DNA of 64,000 bases from Aeromonas eucrenophila (GCF_000819865.1 NZ_CDDF01000017.1:186001-250000); one strand, 5' to 3'; shown: positions 26,783 to 35,820, counted from the stretch's first letter. Numbers and translations are program-made. The notes: a model not told the origin generated them from the letters alone.

Positions 26783-28123
26783 ATGTTGGACAAAGTAGTC
26801 ATCGCCAACCGAGGTGAAATTGCCCTGCGGATCCTGCGCGCCTGCAAAGAGCTCGGGATCAAGACAGTGGCCGTTCACTCCACCGCCGATCGGGAGCTCA
26901 AGCATGTGCTTCTGGCCGACGAAACCATCTGCATCGGCAAACCCGCCAGCGGCGAATCCTACCTCAACGTGCCGGCCATCATCGCCGCCGCCGAGGTGAC
27001 GGGTGCCGTCGCCATCCACCCGGGTTACGGCTTCCTCTCCGAGAACGCCGACTTTGCCGAAGTGGTCGAGAAATCCGGCTTCATCTTCATCGGCCCGCGC
27101 GCCGAGACCATTCGCCTGATGGGTGACAAGGTCTCCGCCATCGAGGCGATGAAGAAGGCAGGCGTGCCCTGCGTGCCCGGCTCCGACGGTCCGGTGGACA
27201 GCGATGCCAAGCGCAACGCCACCATCGCCAAGCGGATCGGCTACCCCGTGATCATCAAGGCCGCCGGTGGTGGTGGTGGTCGTGGCATGCGCGTGGTGCG
27301 CAACGAGGCCGAACTGGCCGCCGCCATCGCCCTGACCAAATCCGAAGCAGGCCAGTTCTTCAAGAACGACATGGTCTACATGGAGAAGTACCTCGAAAAC
27401 CCGCGCCACATCGAAATTCAGGTGCTGGCAGACGGTCAGGGTACCGCCCTCTATCTGGGTGAGCGGGACTGCTCCATGCAGCGTCGCCACCAGAAGGTGG
27501 TAGAAGAAGCACCGGCACCCGGCATCACCGAAGAGATGCGCAAGTTCATCGGTGAGCGCTGCGTGCGTGCCTGTCTCGAGATCGGCTACCGCGGTGCGGG
27601 CACCTTTGAGTTCCTGTACGAGAACGGCGAGTTCTACTTCATCGAGATGAACACCCGGATCCAGGTCGAGCACCCGGTCACCGAGATGGTCACCGGTGTG
27701 GATCTGATCAAGGAGCAGCTGCGCATCGCCGCCGGCCAGCCCCTGTCGATCACCCAGCAGGACATCCGCATCCGTGGCCATGCCATCGAATGCCGGATCA
27801 ATGCCGAAGATCCGGCCACCTTCATGCCCTCTCCGGGTCTCATCCAGCGCTTCCATGCGCCGGGTGGTCTGGGGGTGCGTTGGGAGTCTCATATCTATGC
27901 CGGCTACAAAGTGCCGCCATACTACGACTCCATGATCGGCAAGCTGATCTGTTACGGTGAGAACCGCGACATCGCCATCGCCCGCATGCGTCACTCCCTC
28001 GACGAGCTGGTGGTGGAAGGGATCAAGACCAACATCGCCCTGCAAAAAGAGATCATGAAGGACGAAAACTTCCAGCACGGTGGCACCAACATCCACTACC
28101 TGCACAAGAAGTTGGGTCTGTAA
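26783..28123 (+). CDS. accC: Biotin carboxylase of acetyl-CoA carboxylase
   Basis: A 446-residue ATP-grasp enzyme, close in length to E. coli AccC (449). It carboxylates the biotin on AccB using ATP and bicarbonate. Motifs: [31 protein letters not shown], glycine-rich ATP loop [10 protein letters not shown] (about 162-171), [35 protein letters not shown] and [13 protein letters not shown]. Co-transcribed with accB; a strong terminator follows. Confidence 0.98.
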   Translation: MLDKVVIANRGEIALRILRACKELGIKTVAVHSTADRELKHVLLADETICIGKPASGESYLNVPAIIAAAEVTGAVAIHPGYGFLSENADFAEVVEKSGFIFIGPRAETIRLMGDKVSAIEAMKKAGVPCVPGSDGPVDSDAKRNATIAKRIGYPVIIKAAGGGGGRGMRVVRNEAELAAAIALTKSEAGQFFKNDMVYMEKYLENPRHIEIQVLADGQGTALYLGERDCSMQRRHQKVVEEAPAPGITEEMRKFIGERCVRACLEIGYRGAGTFEFLYENGEFYFIEMNTRIQVEHPVTEMVTGVDLIKEQLRIAAGQPLSITQQDIRIRGHAIECRINAEDPATFMPSPGLIQRFHAPGGLGVRWESHIYAGYKVPPYYDSMIGKLICYGENRDIAIARMRHSLDELVVEGIKTNIALQKEIMKDENFQHGGTNIHYLHKKLGL

Positions 28124-28173
28124 GCGATCCTCATCTAGCGAACGATTGTCCGATCCATCGGGATCGACAATTG

Positions 28174-28205
28174 AAAAAGGGCCATGGCGACATGGCCCTT
28201 TTTTG
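28174..28205 (+). terminator. Rho-independent terminator after accBC
   Basis: AAGGGCCATG-GCGA-CATGGCCCTT stem followed by TTTTTTG, between accC and yhdT. Confidence 0.9.
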
Positions 28206-28241
28206 TTATCCTTGCGCCCCTCAAAATGGTTGGAGGCCAAG

Positions 28242-28490
28242 GTGAACCGTTTCGCACTCGCCCGTCGGGAAGCAGCCCTCTGCCTGCTGCTCACCCTGCT
28301 CTATTTCGCCGCCTGGTACGGCTCGGCTTATTTCGTTCCGGAAGAGCTCGAACTCTGGGACATGCCGCTCTGGTTCCTGCTCAGCTGCATCCTGATGCCA
28401 CTGCTGTTTATCGGCCTCTGTGCGCTCATGGTGGATCGCCTCTTTGTCGACATCCCGCTGGAGACGGAAGAAGCATCCCATGAGTCTTGA
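28242..28490 (+). CDS. yhdT: YhdT family small membrane protein
   Basis: An 82-residue inner-membrane protein with two transmembrane helices (about 10-30 and 44-66), similar in sequence and length to E. coli YhdT: EAALCLLLTLLYFAAWYGSAY and CILMPLLFIGLCALMV...DIPLE. Function unknown; it is always found between accC and panF. The GTG at 28242 is the start because GGAGG lies six bases upstream and the frame before it is not homologous. Confidence 0.85.
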   Translation: MNRFALARREAALCLLLTLLYFAAWYGSAYFVPEELELWDMPLWFLLSCILMPLLFIGLCALMVDRLFVDIPLETEEASHES

Positions 28491-28570
28491 GTCGGGCGGT
28501 AAGGCCGCCCATCGTTCGCCGGCCCCCCTTTCGTTTACCTCCACTCCCCTGAATCACGAGTCACAGTCAC

Positions 28571-30037
28571 ATGAATCTTGAGCTGATGTTCCCCCTCGTC
28601 ATCTATCTGGTGCTGGTGCTGGGGGTCGGCTTCTGGGCCAGCCGCCATCGCAGCAACGGGGACTTCGTGCAGGAGTACTTCATCGGCAACCGCAGCATGG
28701 GTGGCCTGGTGCTGGCCATGACGCTGGTGGCGACCTACACGTCTGCATCGTCCTTTATCGGCGGGCCGGGCGCGGCCTACAAGATTGGCCTCGGCTGGGT
28801 GTTGCTGGCGATGATCCAGCTGCCCACCGTCTGGCTCACCCTCGGCGTGCTTGGCAAGAAGTTCGCCATCATCGCCCGCCGGGTCAACGCGGTGACCATC
28901 AACGACATGCTGTGGGCCCGCTATCGCAGCAAGTGGGTGGTGGTGCTGGGATCCGTGACCATCATCTTGGCCTTCATCGCCACCATGGTGGTGCAGTTCA
29001 TCGGCGGGGCCCGCCTGCTGGAGACCGCCACTGGCCTGAGTTATCAGCAGGGCCTGCTGCTGTTTGCCAGCTGCGTACTACTTTATACCGTCATTGGCGG
29101 CTTTCGCGCCGTGGTCATGACGGATGCCCTGCAGGGGATCATCATGCTGATCGGCACAGGCGCCCTGCTGGCGGGGATCCTGGTGGCCGGCGACGGCCTG
29201 CCGAACCTCATCCATCAGCTCAAGGTGATCGATCCCAAGCTGGTGAGCCCGCAAGGGGCCGGCGACATGCTGACCCAACCCTTCATGCTGAGCTTCTGGG
29301 TGCTGGTCTGCATCGGGGTAGTGGGGCTGCCCCACTCGGCCCTGCGCTGCTTCGGCTACCGGGACAGCAAGGCGCTGCACCGGGGCATCCTCATCGGCAC
29401 CGTAGTCAGTGCCCTGCTGATGTTTGGCATGCACCTGGCCGGGGCCCTCGGTCGCGCCATCCTGCCCGGCATGGACAGCCCGGACAAGATCATGCCGTCC
29501 CTGATGATGGAGGTGCTGCCTCCCTGGCTGGCGGGGGTCTTCCTGGCGGCGCCCATGGCGGCCATCATGTCCACCATCGACTCCCAGCTGATCCAGGCCT
29601 CGGCGACCCTGGTGAAAGATCTCTACCTCAACTACCTGAGCCCGAAACAGGAGCAGCAGGAGAAGCTGGAGGTGCGGGTGCCGCGCCTCTCCCTGCTCTG
29701 CACCCTGATCCTGGGCACCCTGGTGCTGCTGGCGGCGTTGCAGCCCCCCGAGATGATCATCTGGCTCAACCTGCTCGCCTTCGGCGGCCTGCAGGCGGTG
29801 TTCCTCTGGCCGCTGGTGCTCGGCCTCTACTGGTCGCGGGCCAACGGTCCGGGAGCGCTGGCCAGCATGGTGTCAGGCATTGTCTGCTACGGGGTCCTGA
29901 GTCAGTGGGGGATCCAGCTGGCCGGCCTGCACGCCATAGTGCCGAGCCTGGGGCTTGGGCTCATCGCCTTTATTGTGGTCAGCCTGCTGACCCCGCCCCC
30001 GGATCAGGCCGTTCGCCGATTATTTGATCAGAAATAA
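28571..30037 (+). CDS. panF: Sodium/pantothenate symporter
   Basis: A 488-residue inner-membrane Na+/solute symporter (SSS family) that imports pantothenate, the precursor of coenzyme A. About 13 hydrophobic helices. Highly similar to E. coli PanF: YFIGNRSMGGLVLAMTL, SASSFIGGPGAAYKIGLGWVLLAMIQLP, VQFIGGARLLETATGL, FLAAPMAAIMSTIDSQL and PPEMIIWLNLLAFGGLQAVF. It lies 80 bp after yhdT. Pairing with accBC-yhdT is conserved. Confidence 0.96.
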   Translation: MNLELMFPLVIYLVLVLGVGFWASRHRSNGDFVQEYFIGNRSMGGLVLAMTLVATYTSASSFIGGPGAAYKIGLGWVLLAMIQLPTVWLTLGVLGKKFAIIARRVNAVTINDMLWARYRSKWVVVLGSVTIILAFIATMVVQFIGGARLLETATGLSYQQGLLLFASCVLLYTVIGGFRAVVMTDALQGIIMLIGTGALLAGILVAGDGLPNLIHQLKVIDPKLVSPQGAGDMLTQPFMLSFWVLVCIGVVGLPHSALRCFGYRDSKALHRGILIGTVVSALLMFGMHLAGALGRAILPGMDSPDKIMPSLMMEVLPPWLAGVFLAAPMAAIMSTIDSQLIQASATLVKDLYLNYLSPKQEQQEKLEVRVPRLSLLCTLILGTLVLLAALQPPEMIIWLNLLAFGGLQAVFLWPLVLGLYWSRANGPGALASMVSGIVCYGVLSQWGIQLAGLHAIVPSLGLGLIAFIVVSLLTPPPDQAVRRLFDQK

Positions 30038-30125
30038 TAAAGAGCGCAATAAAGGGATCTTCCCTATCCCAAAATGGGTGTCTTGCGGGTAAACTGTGCG
30101 CCACGTCACAAAAAGTTCCGCGATC

Positions 30126-31544
30126 ATGCCCGTTCAGAACGCCAGAAAGATCCTGACCCAGTCCCTGCAACGGCTCGGCTATGCCCTGTTGCTGCCGGTC
30201 TCCATCCTGCCGCTGGCCGCCCTGCTCTATCGGCTCGGCCAGCCGGATGTGCTGGATCTGGCGGTGCTCTCCCTCGCCGGGCAGGCCCTGTTCAGCCAGA
30301 TGCCGCTCATCTACGCGGTGGCCATCGCCTTCGGGTTGAGTCGGCAGGGGCAAGGGGCGCAGGCCCTGGCCGGGGCGGTCAACTTCCTGTTGCTGAGCTC
30401 GGCGCTCGGCACCCTCAGTCCCGGCCTGCATGCGGACATGATCTGCGGCCTGCTGGCCGGGCTGACCACGGCGCTGATCTGCTCCTGGACCCGTAGCCTC
30501 TCCCTCCCCAACTGGCTGCGGCCGCTACCGGAAGAGCTCCCCGGATTGCTGCTCTCAGCCCTGGCCTGCCTGTTGCTGGTCATCCCGCTGGCGCTGCTCT
30601 GGCCACTGCTGGAGCAGGGCATCAGCCTGATCGCCTCGGACCTGCTCACCACCCCCTTCGGCGCCTTCTGCTACGGCGTGCTGAACCGATTGCTGATCCC
30701 CCTCGGCCTGCACCAGGTGCTGGGCAGCCTCGTCGGCCTGGGCGAGAGCAACCTGCAGGCGCTAGCCGCCGCCCAGCCGCTGCACGAAGGCTATGTGGCG
30801 GGACTCTATCCCGTCATCATGTTCGGTCTGCCGGGGGCCTGTTTCGCCATCTGGCTCCATCGCCAGCGCATGCAGCGCCTGCCCCAGGGGGGCCTGCTGC
30901 TGACCCTGGCGCTCACCTCTGCCCTGGTGGGGATCACCGAACCCATCGAGTTCCTGTTCGCCTTCACCGCCCCCTGGCTGTTTCTGGCCCACGCCCTGCT
31001 GACCGGGCTGTCGCTCGCCATCTGCAGCGGGCTGGGCATTAAGGTGGGCAGTTACTTCTCCGCCGGCCTGCTGGATCTGGTACTGAGCTACTCCACCGGC
31101 GAGCACAGCTTCTGGCTCATTCCCCTCGGCATCTTGTTCTTCGTCGCCTACGCCCTGCTGTTCTCCCAACTGCTTGAGCACGCCCCCCTCAGCCTGCCGA
31201 GCAGGCCCCTCGCCGAGGAGCTGCCACGGTTGGCGAGCGTGGCGCCCACGGATCCGCAGATGCTGGCGATCCAGTACCTCAAGGTGCTGGGGGGTATGGA
31301 CAACCTGCAGGCCATGAGCGTCTGCCTGACCCGCCTCAGCCTGCGGGTCCGTGACATGGCGCTGGTGGACCAACTCCGTCTGACGAGCCTGGGGTGTCTC
31401 TCCTGGATAGCCCTGAACGAGCATCAGCTGGTGCTGGTGCTGGGGCCCAATGCGGGCCTGGTCGAGGGGCAGTTGCGCATGCTGGCCGATCGCCAGTCGG
31501 TGCCGCTCGGCTTCGAGCCCGGCAAGGCCCCCCTCGGCCTCTGA
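30126..31544 (+). CDS. PTS permease, glucose/N-acetylglucosamine-type EIICB
   Basis: A 472-residue phosphotransferase permease. Residues 1-355 form the EIIC membrane domain of the glucose family with about ten helices, the segment LIPLGLHQVLGSL and the signature GITEPIEFLFAF. After a short linker, residues 380-460 form an EIIB domain with phospho-acceptor Cys400 in SVCLTRLSLRV. No EIIA domain is present, so phosphate would come from a separate EIIA such as Crr. The sugar is not determined; similarity is to NagE/PtsG/MalX types but fairly distant. The ATG at 30126 is preferred over a GTG at 30096. It ends 6 bp from the convergent LysR gene. Confidence 0.8.
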   Translation: MPVQNARKILTQSLQRLGYALLLPVSILPLAALLYRLGQPDVLDLAVLSLAGQALFSQMPLIYAVAIAFGLSRQGQGAQALAGAVNFLLLSSALGTLSPGLHADMICGLLAGLTTALICSWTRSLSLPNWLRPLPEELPGLLLSALACLLLVIPLALLWPLLEQGISLIASDLLTTPFGAFCYGVLNRLLIPLGLHQVLGSLVGLGESNLQALAAAQPLHEGYVAGLYPVIMFGLPGACFAIWLHRQRMQRLPQGGLLLTLALTSALVGITEPIEFLFAFTAPWLFLAHALLTGLSLAICSGLGIKVGSYFSAGLLDLVLSYSTGEHSFWLIPLGILFFVAYALLFSQLLEHAPLSLPSRPLAEELPRLASVAPTDPQMLAIQYLKVLGGMDNLQAMSVCLTRLSLRVRDMALVDQLRLTSLGCLSWIALNEHQLVLVLGPNAGLVEGQLRMLADRQSVPLGFEPGKAPLGL

Positions 31545-31550
31545 CAGGGC

Positions 31551-32423
31551 TCAGGCGAAGGGCAGGCGGTCGGCGACAAAGTCCATCAGCGAGCGCAAGG
31601 CGGGGGCCAGGTGCTCCCGGCTCGGGTAGATGAGGTAGAACGGGTTGGGCGGTATGGGGTGACTCGGCAGCACCTTCTGCAGCGTTCCTTTGATCAGATC
31701 TCCCTGACAGACGTGATCCGGCAGCAGCGCTATGCCGCCGCCGTTGAGGGCCAGCTCCCGCAGCGCCAGCAGGCTGTTGCTGATGCAGGCGCCCCTTGGA
31801 CGCCAGCCCCCCTCCTGCAGTGGCCACGTTGGCAGCGCCGAGTGCACCAGACAGGCGTGCCGTCCCAACTCGCTCAATTGTTGAGGCTCGCCATGCCGGG
31901 CCAGATAATCCGGCGCCGCCACCAGATGGCGGGGCACCTGGCCGATGCGCCGGCAGATGAGGCTGGAGTCCTTGAGCGGGGCCGCCCGCAGCGCCAGATC
32001 GTAACCCTCCCCCACCAGATCCAGCTGCTCGTCACTCAGAGTCAGCTCCAGCACCACCTCGGGATAGAGGGCGCGAAACTCCGCCAGGATCTTGCCAAGC
32101 AGCAGGGTGCCGGTGGCCTCGGGGGCGGTGATCCGCACCCGGCCTGCCGGGGCACTGCGCAGCCTGGCCATGGCCAGATTGGCGCTACGGGCCAGCGCCA
32201 GCAGGCTCTGACAATGCTCCACATAGAGCTCCCCCTGCGGAGTCAGGCTCAGCCTACGGGTGGTGCGCTGCAACAGCCGCACCCCGAGCTGGGACTCGAG
32301 GCGCGAGATCTTCTGACTCACCGATGACTTGGGCATGCCGAGCACCTCGGCCGCCCCGGTAAAGCTGCCCTGCTCCACTACGGTGGCGAACAGCCCCATC
32401 AACTCCAGTTCGACATTGTTCAT
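31551..32423 (-). CDS. LysR-family transcriptional regulator
   Basis: A 290-residue regulator. The N-terminal winged helix-turn-helix is MGLFATVVEQGSFTGAAEVL...SSVSQKISRLESQLGVRLLQRTTRRLSLT, followed by an effector domain of the type seen with oxidoreductase genes (AGRVRITAPEATGTLLL, DLALRAAPLKDSSLICR). It is divergent from the quinone-reductase-like gene, with about 100 bp between, and is likely to regulate it; a LysR pair of this kind is common. The effector is unknown. Confidence 0.9.
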   Translation of the reverse strand: MNNVELELMGLFATVVEQGSFTGAAEVLGMPKSSVSQKISRLESQLGVRLLQRTTRRLSLTPQGELYVEHCQSLLALARSANLAMARLRSAPAGRVRITAPEATGTLLLGKILAEFRALYPEVVLELTLSDEQLDLVGEGYDLALRAAPLKDSSLICRRIGQVPRHLVAAPDYLARHGEPQQLSELGRHACLVHSALPTWPLQEGGWRPRGACISNSLLALRELALNGGGIALLPDHVCQGDLIKGTLQKVLPSHPIPPNPFYLIYPSREHLAPALRSLMDFVADRLPFA

Positions 32424-32523
32424 CTATTCAAACAGTCTTTCTTAATTACCCATCTTAATGAGGATAATCTACCGGGCTAGACTGCTTGGCAATCCCACTC
32501 ATCCCGATTTGAAAGGAATTGCC

Positions 32524-33540
32524 ATGAAAGCCATCGCCCTCACTCACTACCTGCCAAGCGATCACCCCCACTGCTTCATCGAGGCCGAGCTGCCCACCCC
32601 GACCCCGGGTCCGCGGGATCTGCTGGTGCGGGTCAAGGCCACCTCCATCAACCCGGTCGACACCAAGGTGCGCGCCCCCAAGGCCAAGGTGGAGCCGAGC
32701 CCCCGCGTGCTGGGCTGGGATGCGGTGGGGGAAGTCGTCGCCGTGGGCAGCGAGGTGACCCTGTTCAAGGCCGGTGACCGCGTCTGGTATGCCGGCGACA
32801 TCAGCCGCCCGGGCAGCAACAGCGCCCTGCAACTGGTGGACGAGCGCATCACGGCCCTGGCACCCAGCAACCTGAGCGATCTCGAGGCCGCCGCCCTGCC
32901 GCTCACCGCCATCACCGCCTGGGAGGCCCTGTTCGATCGCATCGGTCTTCGCCGGGAGAGCGAGGGCCGGTTGCTCATCATCGGCGGTGCCGGCGGGGTC
33001 GGCTCCATCGCCATCCAGCTCGCCCGCCAGCTCACCAAGATGGAGGTGATAGCGACCGCCTCGCGGCCGGAGACCCGGGAGTGGTGCCTGGCGATGGGAG
33101 CCCATCAGGTGGTGAGCCACCACAGCCTGCAAGGGGATCTCGCCGAACTGGGTATCAGCCAGCTCGATGCCATCTTCTGCACCAACGCCACCGAGCAGCA
33201 CTGGAGCGCCATGGCGAACCTCATTCGTCCGTTCGGCCACATCTGCACCATCGCCGAGTCGAAAGAGCCCTGGGATCTCGGCCTGCTCAAGCCCAAGAGC
33301 GCCACCTTCAGCCAGGAGTTCATGTTCACCCGCTCCCTGTTCCAGACCCCGGACATGATAGGCCAGCACGAACTGCTGGGCCGGGTCGCGGCGCTGCTGG
33401 AGGAGGGCGTGCTCAAGAGCACCCTCACCAGGACGATCCCCGCGCTGACACCGATGAGCCTGGCGCAGGCCCATCGCGAGGTTGAGGCAGGCAACATGCT
33501 GGGCAAGCTGGTGATCGACATGAGCGGCTTCGCTGACTAA
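32524..33540 (+). CDS. Zinc-type alcohol dehydrogenase-like / quinone oxidoreductase family protein
   Basis: A 338-residue medium-chain dehydrogenase/reductase of the leukotriene B4 12-hydroxydehydrogenase-like subgroup without structural zinc cysteines. GroES-like domain: DLLVRVKATSINPVDTKVR and VLGWDAVGEVVAVGSEVTLFKAGDRV. Rossmann part: IGGAGGVGSIAIQLARQLT near residue 158. Probably an NADPH-dependent reductase of quinones or enones. The start at 32524 has AAGGAA six bases before it. It is divergent from the LysR gene. Confidence 0.88.
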   Translation: MKAIALTHYLPSDHPHCFIEAELPTPTPGPRDLLVRVKATSINPVDTKVRAPKAKVEPSPRVLGWDAVGEVVAVGSEVTLFKAGDRVWYAGDISRPGSNSALQLVDERITALAPSNLSDLEAAALPLTAITAWEALFDRIGLRRESEGRLLIIGGAGGVGSIAIQLARQLTKMEVIATASRPETREWCLAMGAHQVVSHHSLQGDLAELGISQLDAIFCTNATEQHWSAMANLIRPFGHICTIAESKEPWDLGLLKPKSATFSQEFMFTRSLFQTPDMIGQHELLGRVAALLEEGVLKSTLTRTIPALTPMSLAQAHREVEAGNMLGKLVIDMSGFAD

Positions 33541-33659
33541 TCCCTTAGGGGTAAAAAAATGCACCATCATGGGGTGACGTCACCAGTGGCAAGCCCCAAG
33601 AGTGCACAGCGCCATCGGGAATAAGTGGCCATCAGCCGGCATCATCCCGGAAAATGGAT

Positions 33660-33742
33660 AAAAAAAGAGGCCATCCCGCCGGGATGGCCCTGAATACCTG
33701 AACGTTGGGATAACAATCACACACATATCCTTATGCAGGACA
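33660..33742 (-). ncRNA. Candidate sigma-54-dependent small RNA A
   Basis: A minus-strand unit without coding content. Predicted start near 33742, 12 bases after a -24/-12 element. The 83-nt product would have a weak hairpin GGATA...TATCC in its 5' part and end in a strong intrinsic terminator: GGCCATCCC-GGC-GGGATGGCC followed by TCTTTTTTT. No gene reads into this terminator on the minus strand, so an independent transcript is the simplest explanation. Not recognised as a known sRNA family; no Qrr core sequence was seen. Confidence 0.5.
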
Positions 33743-33753
33743 GAGTAGCTTTT

Positions 33754-33768
33754 GCAGCTTGCGTGCCA
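33754..33768 (-). promoter_or_regulatory. Sigma-54 promoter of candidate sRNA A
   Basis: Minus-strand TGGCACGCAAGCTGC: the GG and GC dinucleotides are spaced as in the RpoN consensus TGGCAC-N5-TTGCA, with only one mismatch in the -12 block. Confidence 0.55.
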
Positions 33769-33823
33769 GACTCCGCCTTTCCCCGCAAAATTGTGCCTAT
33801 TTCCCCGTTTTTTTCTCGCCAAT

Positions 33824-33910
33824 AAAAAAAGCCACCCGAAGGTGGCTGAAAAGATGACGGAACTTTCATAGAGCAAAGCATTCAGCGGGAACAGGTTGCT
33901 TCCCGTCACC
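33824..33910 (-). ncRNA. Candidate small RNA B, upstream tandem unit
   Basis: A second minus-strand non-coding unit placed before unit A. It ends in a textbook terminator: AGCCACC-TTCG-GGTGGCT followed by T7 (a UUCG tetraloop stem). With the start predicted at 33910 from the -24/-12-like element, the RNA is 87 nt and begins GGTGACGGGAAGC, with a GGGAA/TTCCC hairpin near the 5' end. No minus-strand protein gene lies upstream before prmA. Confidence 0.45.
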
Positions 33911-33921
33911 CAAGGAGGAAT

Positions 33922-33936
33922 ACATGAACCGTGCCA
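33922..33936 (-). promoter_or_regulatory. Possible sigma-54 promoter of candidate sRNA B
   Basis: Minus-strand TGGCACGGTTCATGT has an exact -24 block (TGGCACG), but the -12 block has GT where GC is expected. Spacing is correct. Confidence 0.3.
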
Positions 33937-34042
33937 ACTTGGCAGAATCACCTTCCTCCAGCCTGTGCCATGGGCAAACCACGACAGCACAGGCCCATGA
34001 TGATAGAATCCCGCGGTTTCACATTTATGAAGAGTCGACGCC

Positions 34043-34921
34043 ATGCCCTGGATACAAATTCGAATCAACGCCACCGCCAAGACCGCGGACAAGGTGAGCA
34101 ACATGCTGCTGGGGCGTGGAGCCCAGGCCGTGACCTTTATGGATGCCCAGGATGTGCCCGTTTACGAGCCGCTGCCGGGGGAAACCCCGCTCTGGGGCGA
34201 GACCGAGGTGATGGGGCTGTTCGACGCCGAAACCGATCCGGTACCCACCATCGCCTTCTTCCAGCAGATCTTCGGTGAAGACGTCGGCTACAAGGTCGAA
34301 CAGCTGGAAGACAAGGACTGGGTGCGGGAATGGATGGATCACTTCCACCCCATGCAGTTCGGCGAGCGGCTCTGGATCTGCCCGAGCTGGCGCGATGTGC
34401 CCAACCCGGATGCGGTCAACGTCATGCTGGATCCGGGCCTGGCCTTCGGTACCGGCACCCACCCCACCACGGCGCTCTGCCTGCAGTGGCTGGACGGGCT
34501 GGATCTGGCCGGCAAGACGGTGGTCGACTTCGGCTGCGGCTCCGGCATCCTCGGCATCGCCGCCCTGAAACTCGGCGCCGCCCGGGTCATCGGTATCGAC
34601 ATCGATCCCCAGGCCATCCAGGCCAGCCGTGACAACGCCGAACGCAACGGTGTCGCCGGCCAGATCGAGCTCTATCTGCCGGCGGATCAGCCGCAAGGAG
34701 TGGAGGCGGACGTGGTGGTGGCCAACATCCTGGCCGGCCCGCTGCGGGAACTCGCGCCGCTTATCACCGGCCACGGCAAGCCCGGCAGCCTGATGGCGCT
34801 GTCCGGCGTGCTGGAGAGCCAGGCCCCGGAGCTGGAAACCATCTACGGCCAGTGGTTCGACATGGACCCGACTGCCGTCAAAGAGGAGTGGTGCCGCTTG
34901 TCCGGCCGCAAGCACGGCTGA
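34043..34921 (+). CDS. prmA: Ribosomal protein L11 methyltransferase
   Basis: A 292-residue SAM-dependent enzyme that trimethylates ribosomal protein L11. It is collinear with E. coli PrmA (293): substrate-binding N-terminal domain [12 protein letters not shown], linker [29 protein letters not shown], and the methyltransferase domain with [17 protein letters not shown] motif [19 protein letters not shown] and [16 protein letters not shown]. In E. coli it follows panF directly and precedes dusB-fis; here it is separated from panF and followed by an unrelated gene. Confidence 0.96.
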   Translation: MPWIQIRINATAKTADKVSNMLLGRGAQAVTFMDAQDVPVYEPLPGETPLWGETEVMGLFDAETDPVPTIAFFQQIFGEDVGYKVEQLEDKDWVREWMDHFHPMQFGERLWICPSWRDVPNPDAVNVMLDPGLAFGTGTHPTTALCLQWLDGLDLAGKTVVDFGCGSGILGIAALKLGAARVIGIDIDPQAIQASRDNAERNGVAGQIELYLPADQPQGVEADVVVANILAGPLRELAPLITGHGKPGSLMALSGVLESQAPELETIYGQWFDMDPTAVKEEWCRLSGRKHG

Positions 34922-34937
34922 TTACGTGCTCTACCAC

Positions 34938-34973
34938 AAACAACGAGGGCACCTCAGGGTGCCCTCGTTGTTT
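34938..34973 (+). terminator. Rho-independent terminator of prmA
   Basis: AACAACGAGGGCACC / GGTGCCCTCGTTGTT stem followed by TTTC, 17 bp after the prmA stop. Confidence 0.85.
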
Positions 34974-35147
34974 CTCACACTGCTTTTCACGCCTTCCCGA
35001 CTCGCCGCCCCATCCTCCTCATCGGTATCTCACAGAGAATGCCGGTACTGGGCGAAGCTTCACTCTTCTTGCCGCCGTCTGGGGGTAAAATGGCTCTCCT
35101 CCGATGGGCCTGTGAGGCCGCATCTGCCAATCACCATAGAGATCGCC

Positions 35148-35696
35148 ATGAGCAACTATCAGAAGATGATCAGCAGCCAGCCCTACAACTGCATGGCCCC
35201 TGAGCTGGATGTGATACGCCGGGAGACGGCCCGCCTCTATCGCCGTTTCAACAAGGCCGATGAGGAGGAAGAACAGCAGATCCTGCTGAAAGCGCTGGTG
35301 GGGGAGCTGGCGGAAGGGGCCTTCATCTGCCCGCCGTTCTACTGCACCTATGGCCGCCATGTCAGCCTGGGCGCCGACACCTACGTCAATATGGGGGCGA
35401 CCTTTCTGGATAACGCGCCGATCCGCATCGGCGCCAACGTCATGATAGGGCCGAACGTGCAGATCTATACCGCCGCTCACGCGCTGGAGGCCGACGAACG
35501 CATCCAGGGGGTGGAGACGGCACTGCCGGTCACCATAGAAGACAGGGTCTGGATAGGGGGCGGCGCCATCCTGCTGCCCGGCGTCACCATAGGGCGGGAC
35601 GCCATCGTCGGCGCTGGCTCGGTCGTGACCAGGGACGTCCCCGCCGGTGCCCGGGTGGTGGGCAATCCTGCCAGGGCCCTGCCCGTCAAACGCTGA
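35148..35696 (+). CDS. Maltose/galactoside O-acetyltransferase family protein
   Basis: A 182-residue left-handed beta-helix acetyltransferase of the Maa/LacA/NodL group, transferring acetyl from acetyl-CoA to sugars. An N-terminal helical mac-type region (MSNYQKMISSQPYNCMAPEL) is followed by hexapeptide repeats: GRHVSLGADTYVNMGATFLDNAPIRIGANVMIGPNVQIYTAAH with the catalytic histidine, then VWIGGGAILLPGVTIGRDAIVGAGSVVTRDVP and the closing GNPAR. The start at 35148 matches family N-termini. Single gene. Confidence 0.92.
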   Translation: MSNYQKMISSQPYNCMAPELDVIRRETARLYRRFNKADEEEEQQILLKALVGELAEGAFICPPFYCTYGRHVSLGADTYVNMGATFLDNAPIRIGANVMIGPNVQIYTAAHALEADERIQGVETALPVTIEDRVWIGGGAILLPGVTIGRDAIVGAGSVVTRDVPAGARVVGNPARALPVKR

Positions 35697-35781
35697 GCCC
35701 GACGCCCTGCCGCAGTAGATAACAGCATGCCGGCATAGGCAACAATGCCGGCAGCATGGCGGCGCATCAGAATCGCGCCCA

Positions 35782-35820
35782 TAAAAATAAAGCCCAATGT
35801 CACTGGGACGTTGGGCTGTA
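35782..35820 (-). terminator. Minus-strand terminator without an adjacent minus-strand gene
   Basis: AGCCCAACGTC / GACATTGGGCT stem (one mismatch) followed on the minus strand by TTATTTTTA. The nearest minus-strand gene ends about 265 bp away and has its own hairpin, so this may end a separate RNA or back up that terminator. Confidence 0.55.

Noticed and set aside
28477-28585. ATGAGTCTTGAG at the end of yhdT resembles ATGAATCTTGAG at the panF start, a possible sixth terminus duplication
   Set aside because: Only about 12 bases match and similarity stops there; the 91-bp spacing has no further repeat, so chance is likely.
33580-34104. 174-codon minus-strand frame across the gap before prmA
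   Set aside because: It spans two strong terminators and overlaps prmA; the two non-coding RNA units explain the region better.
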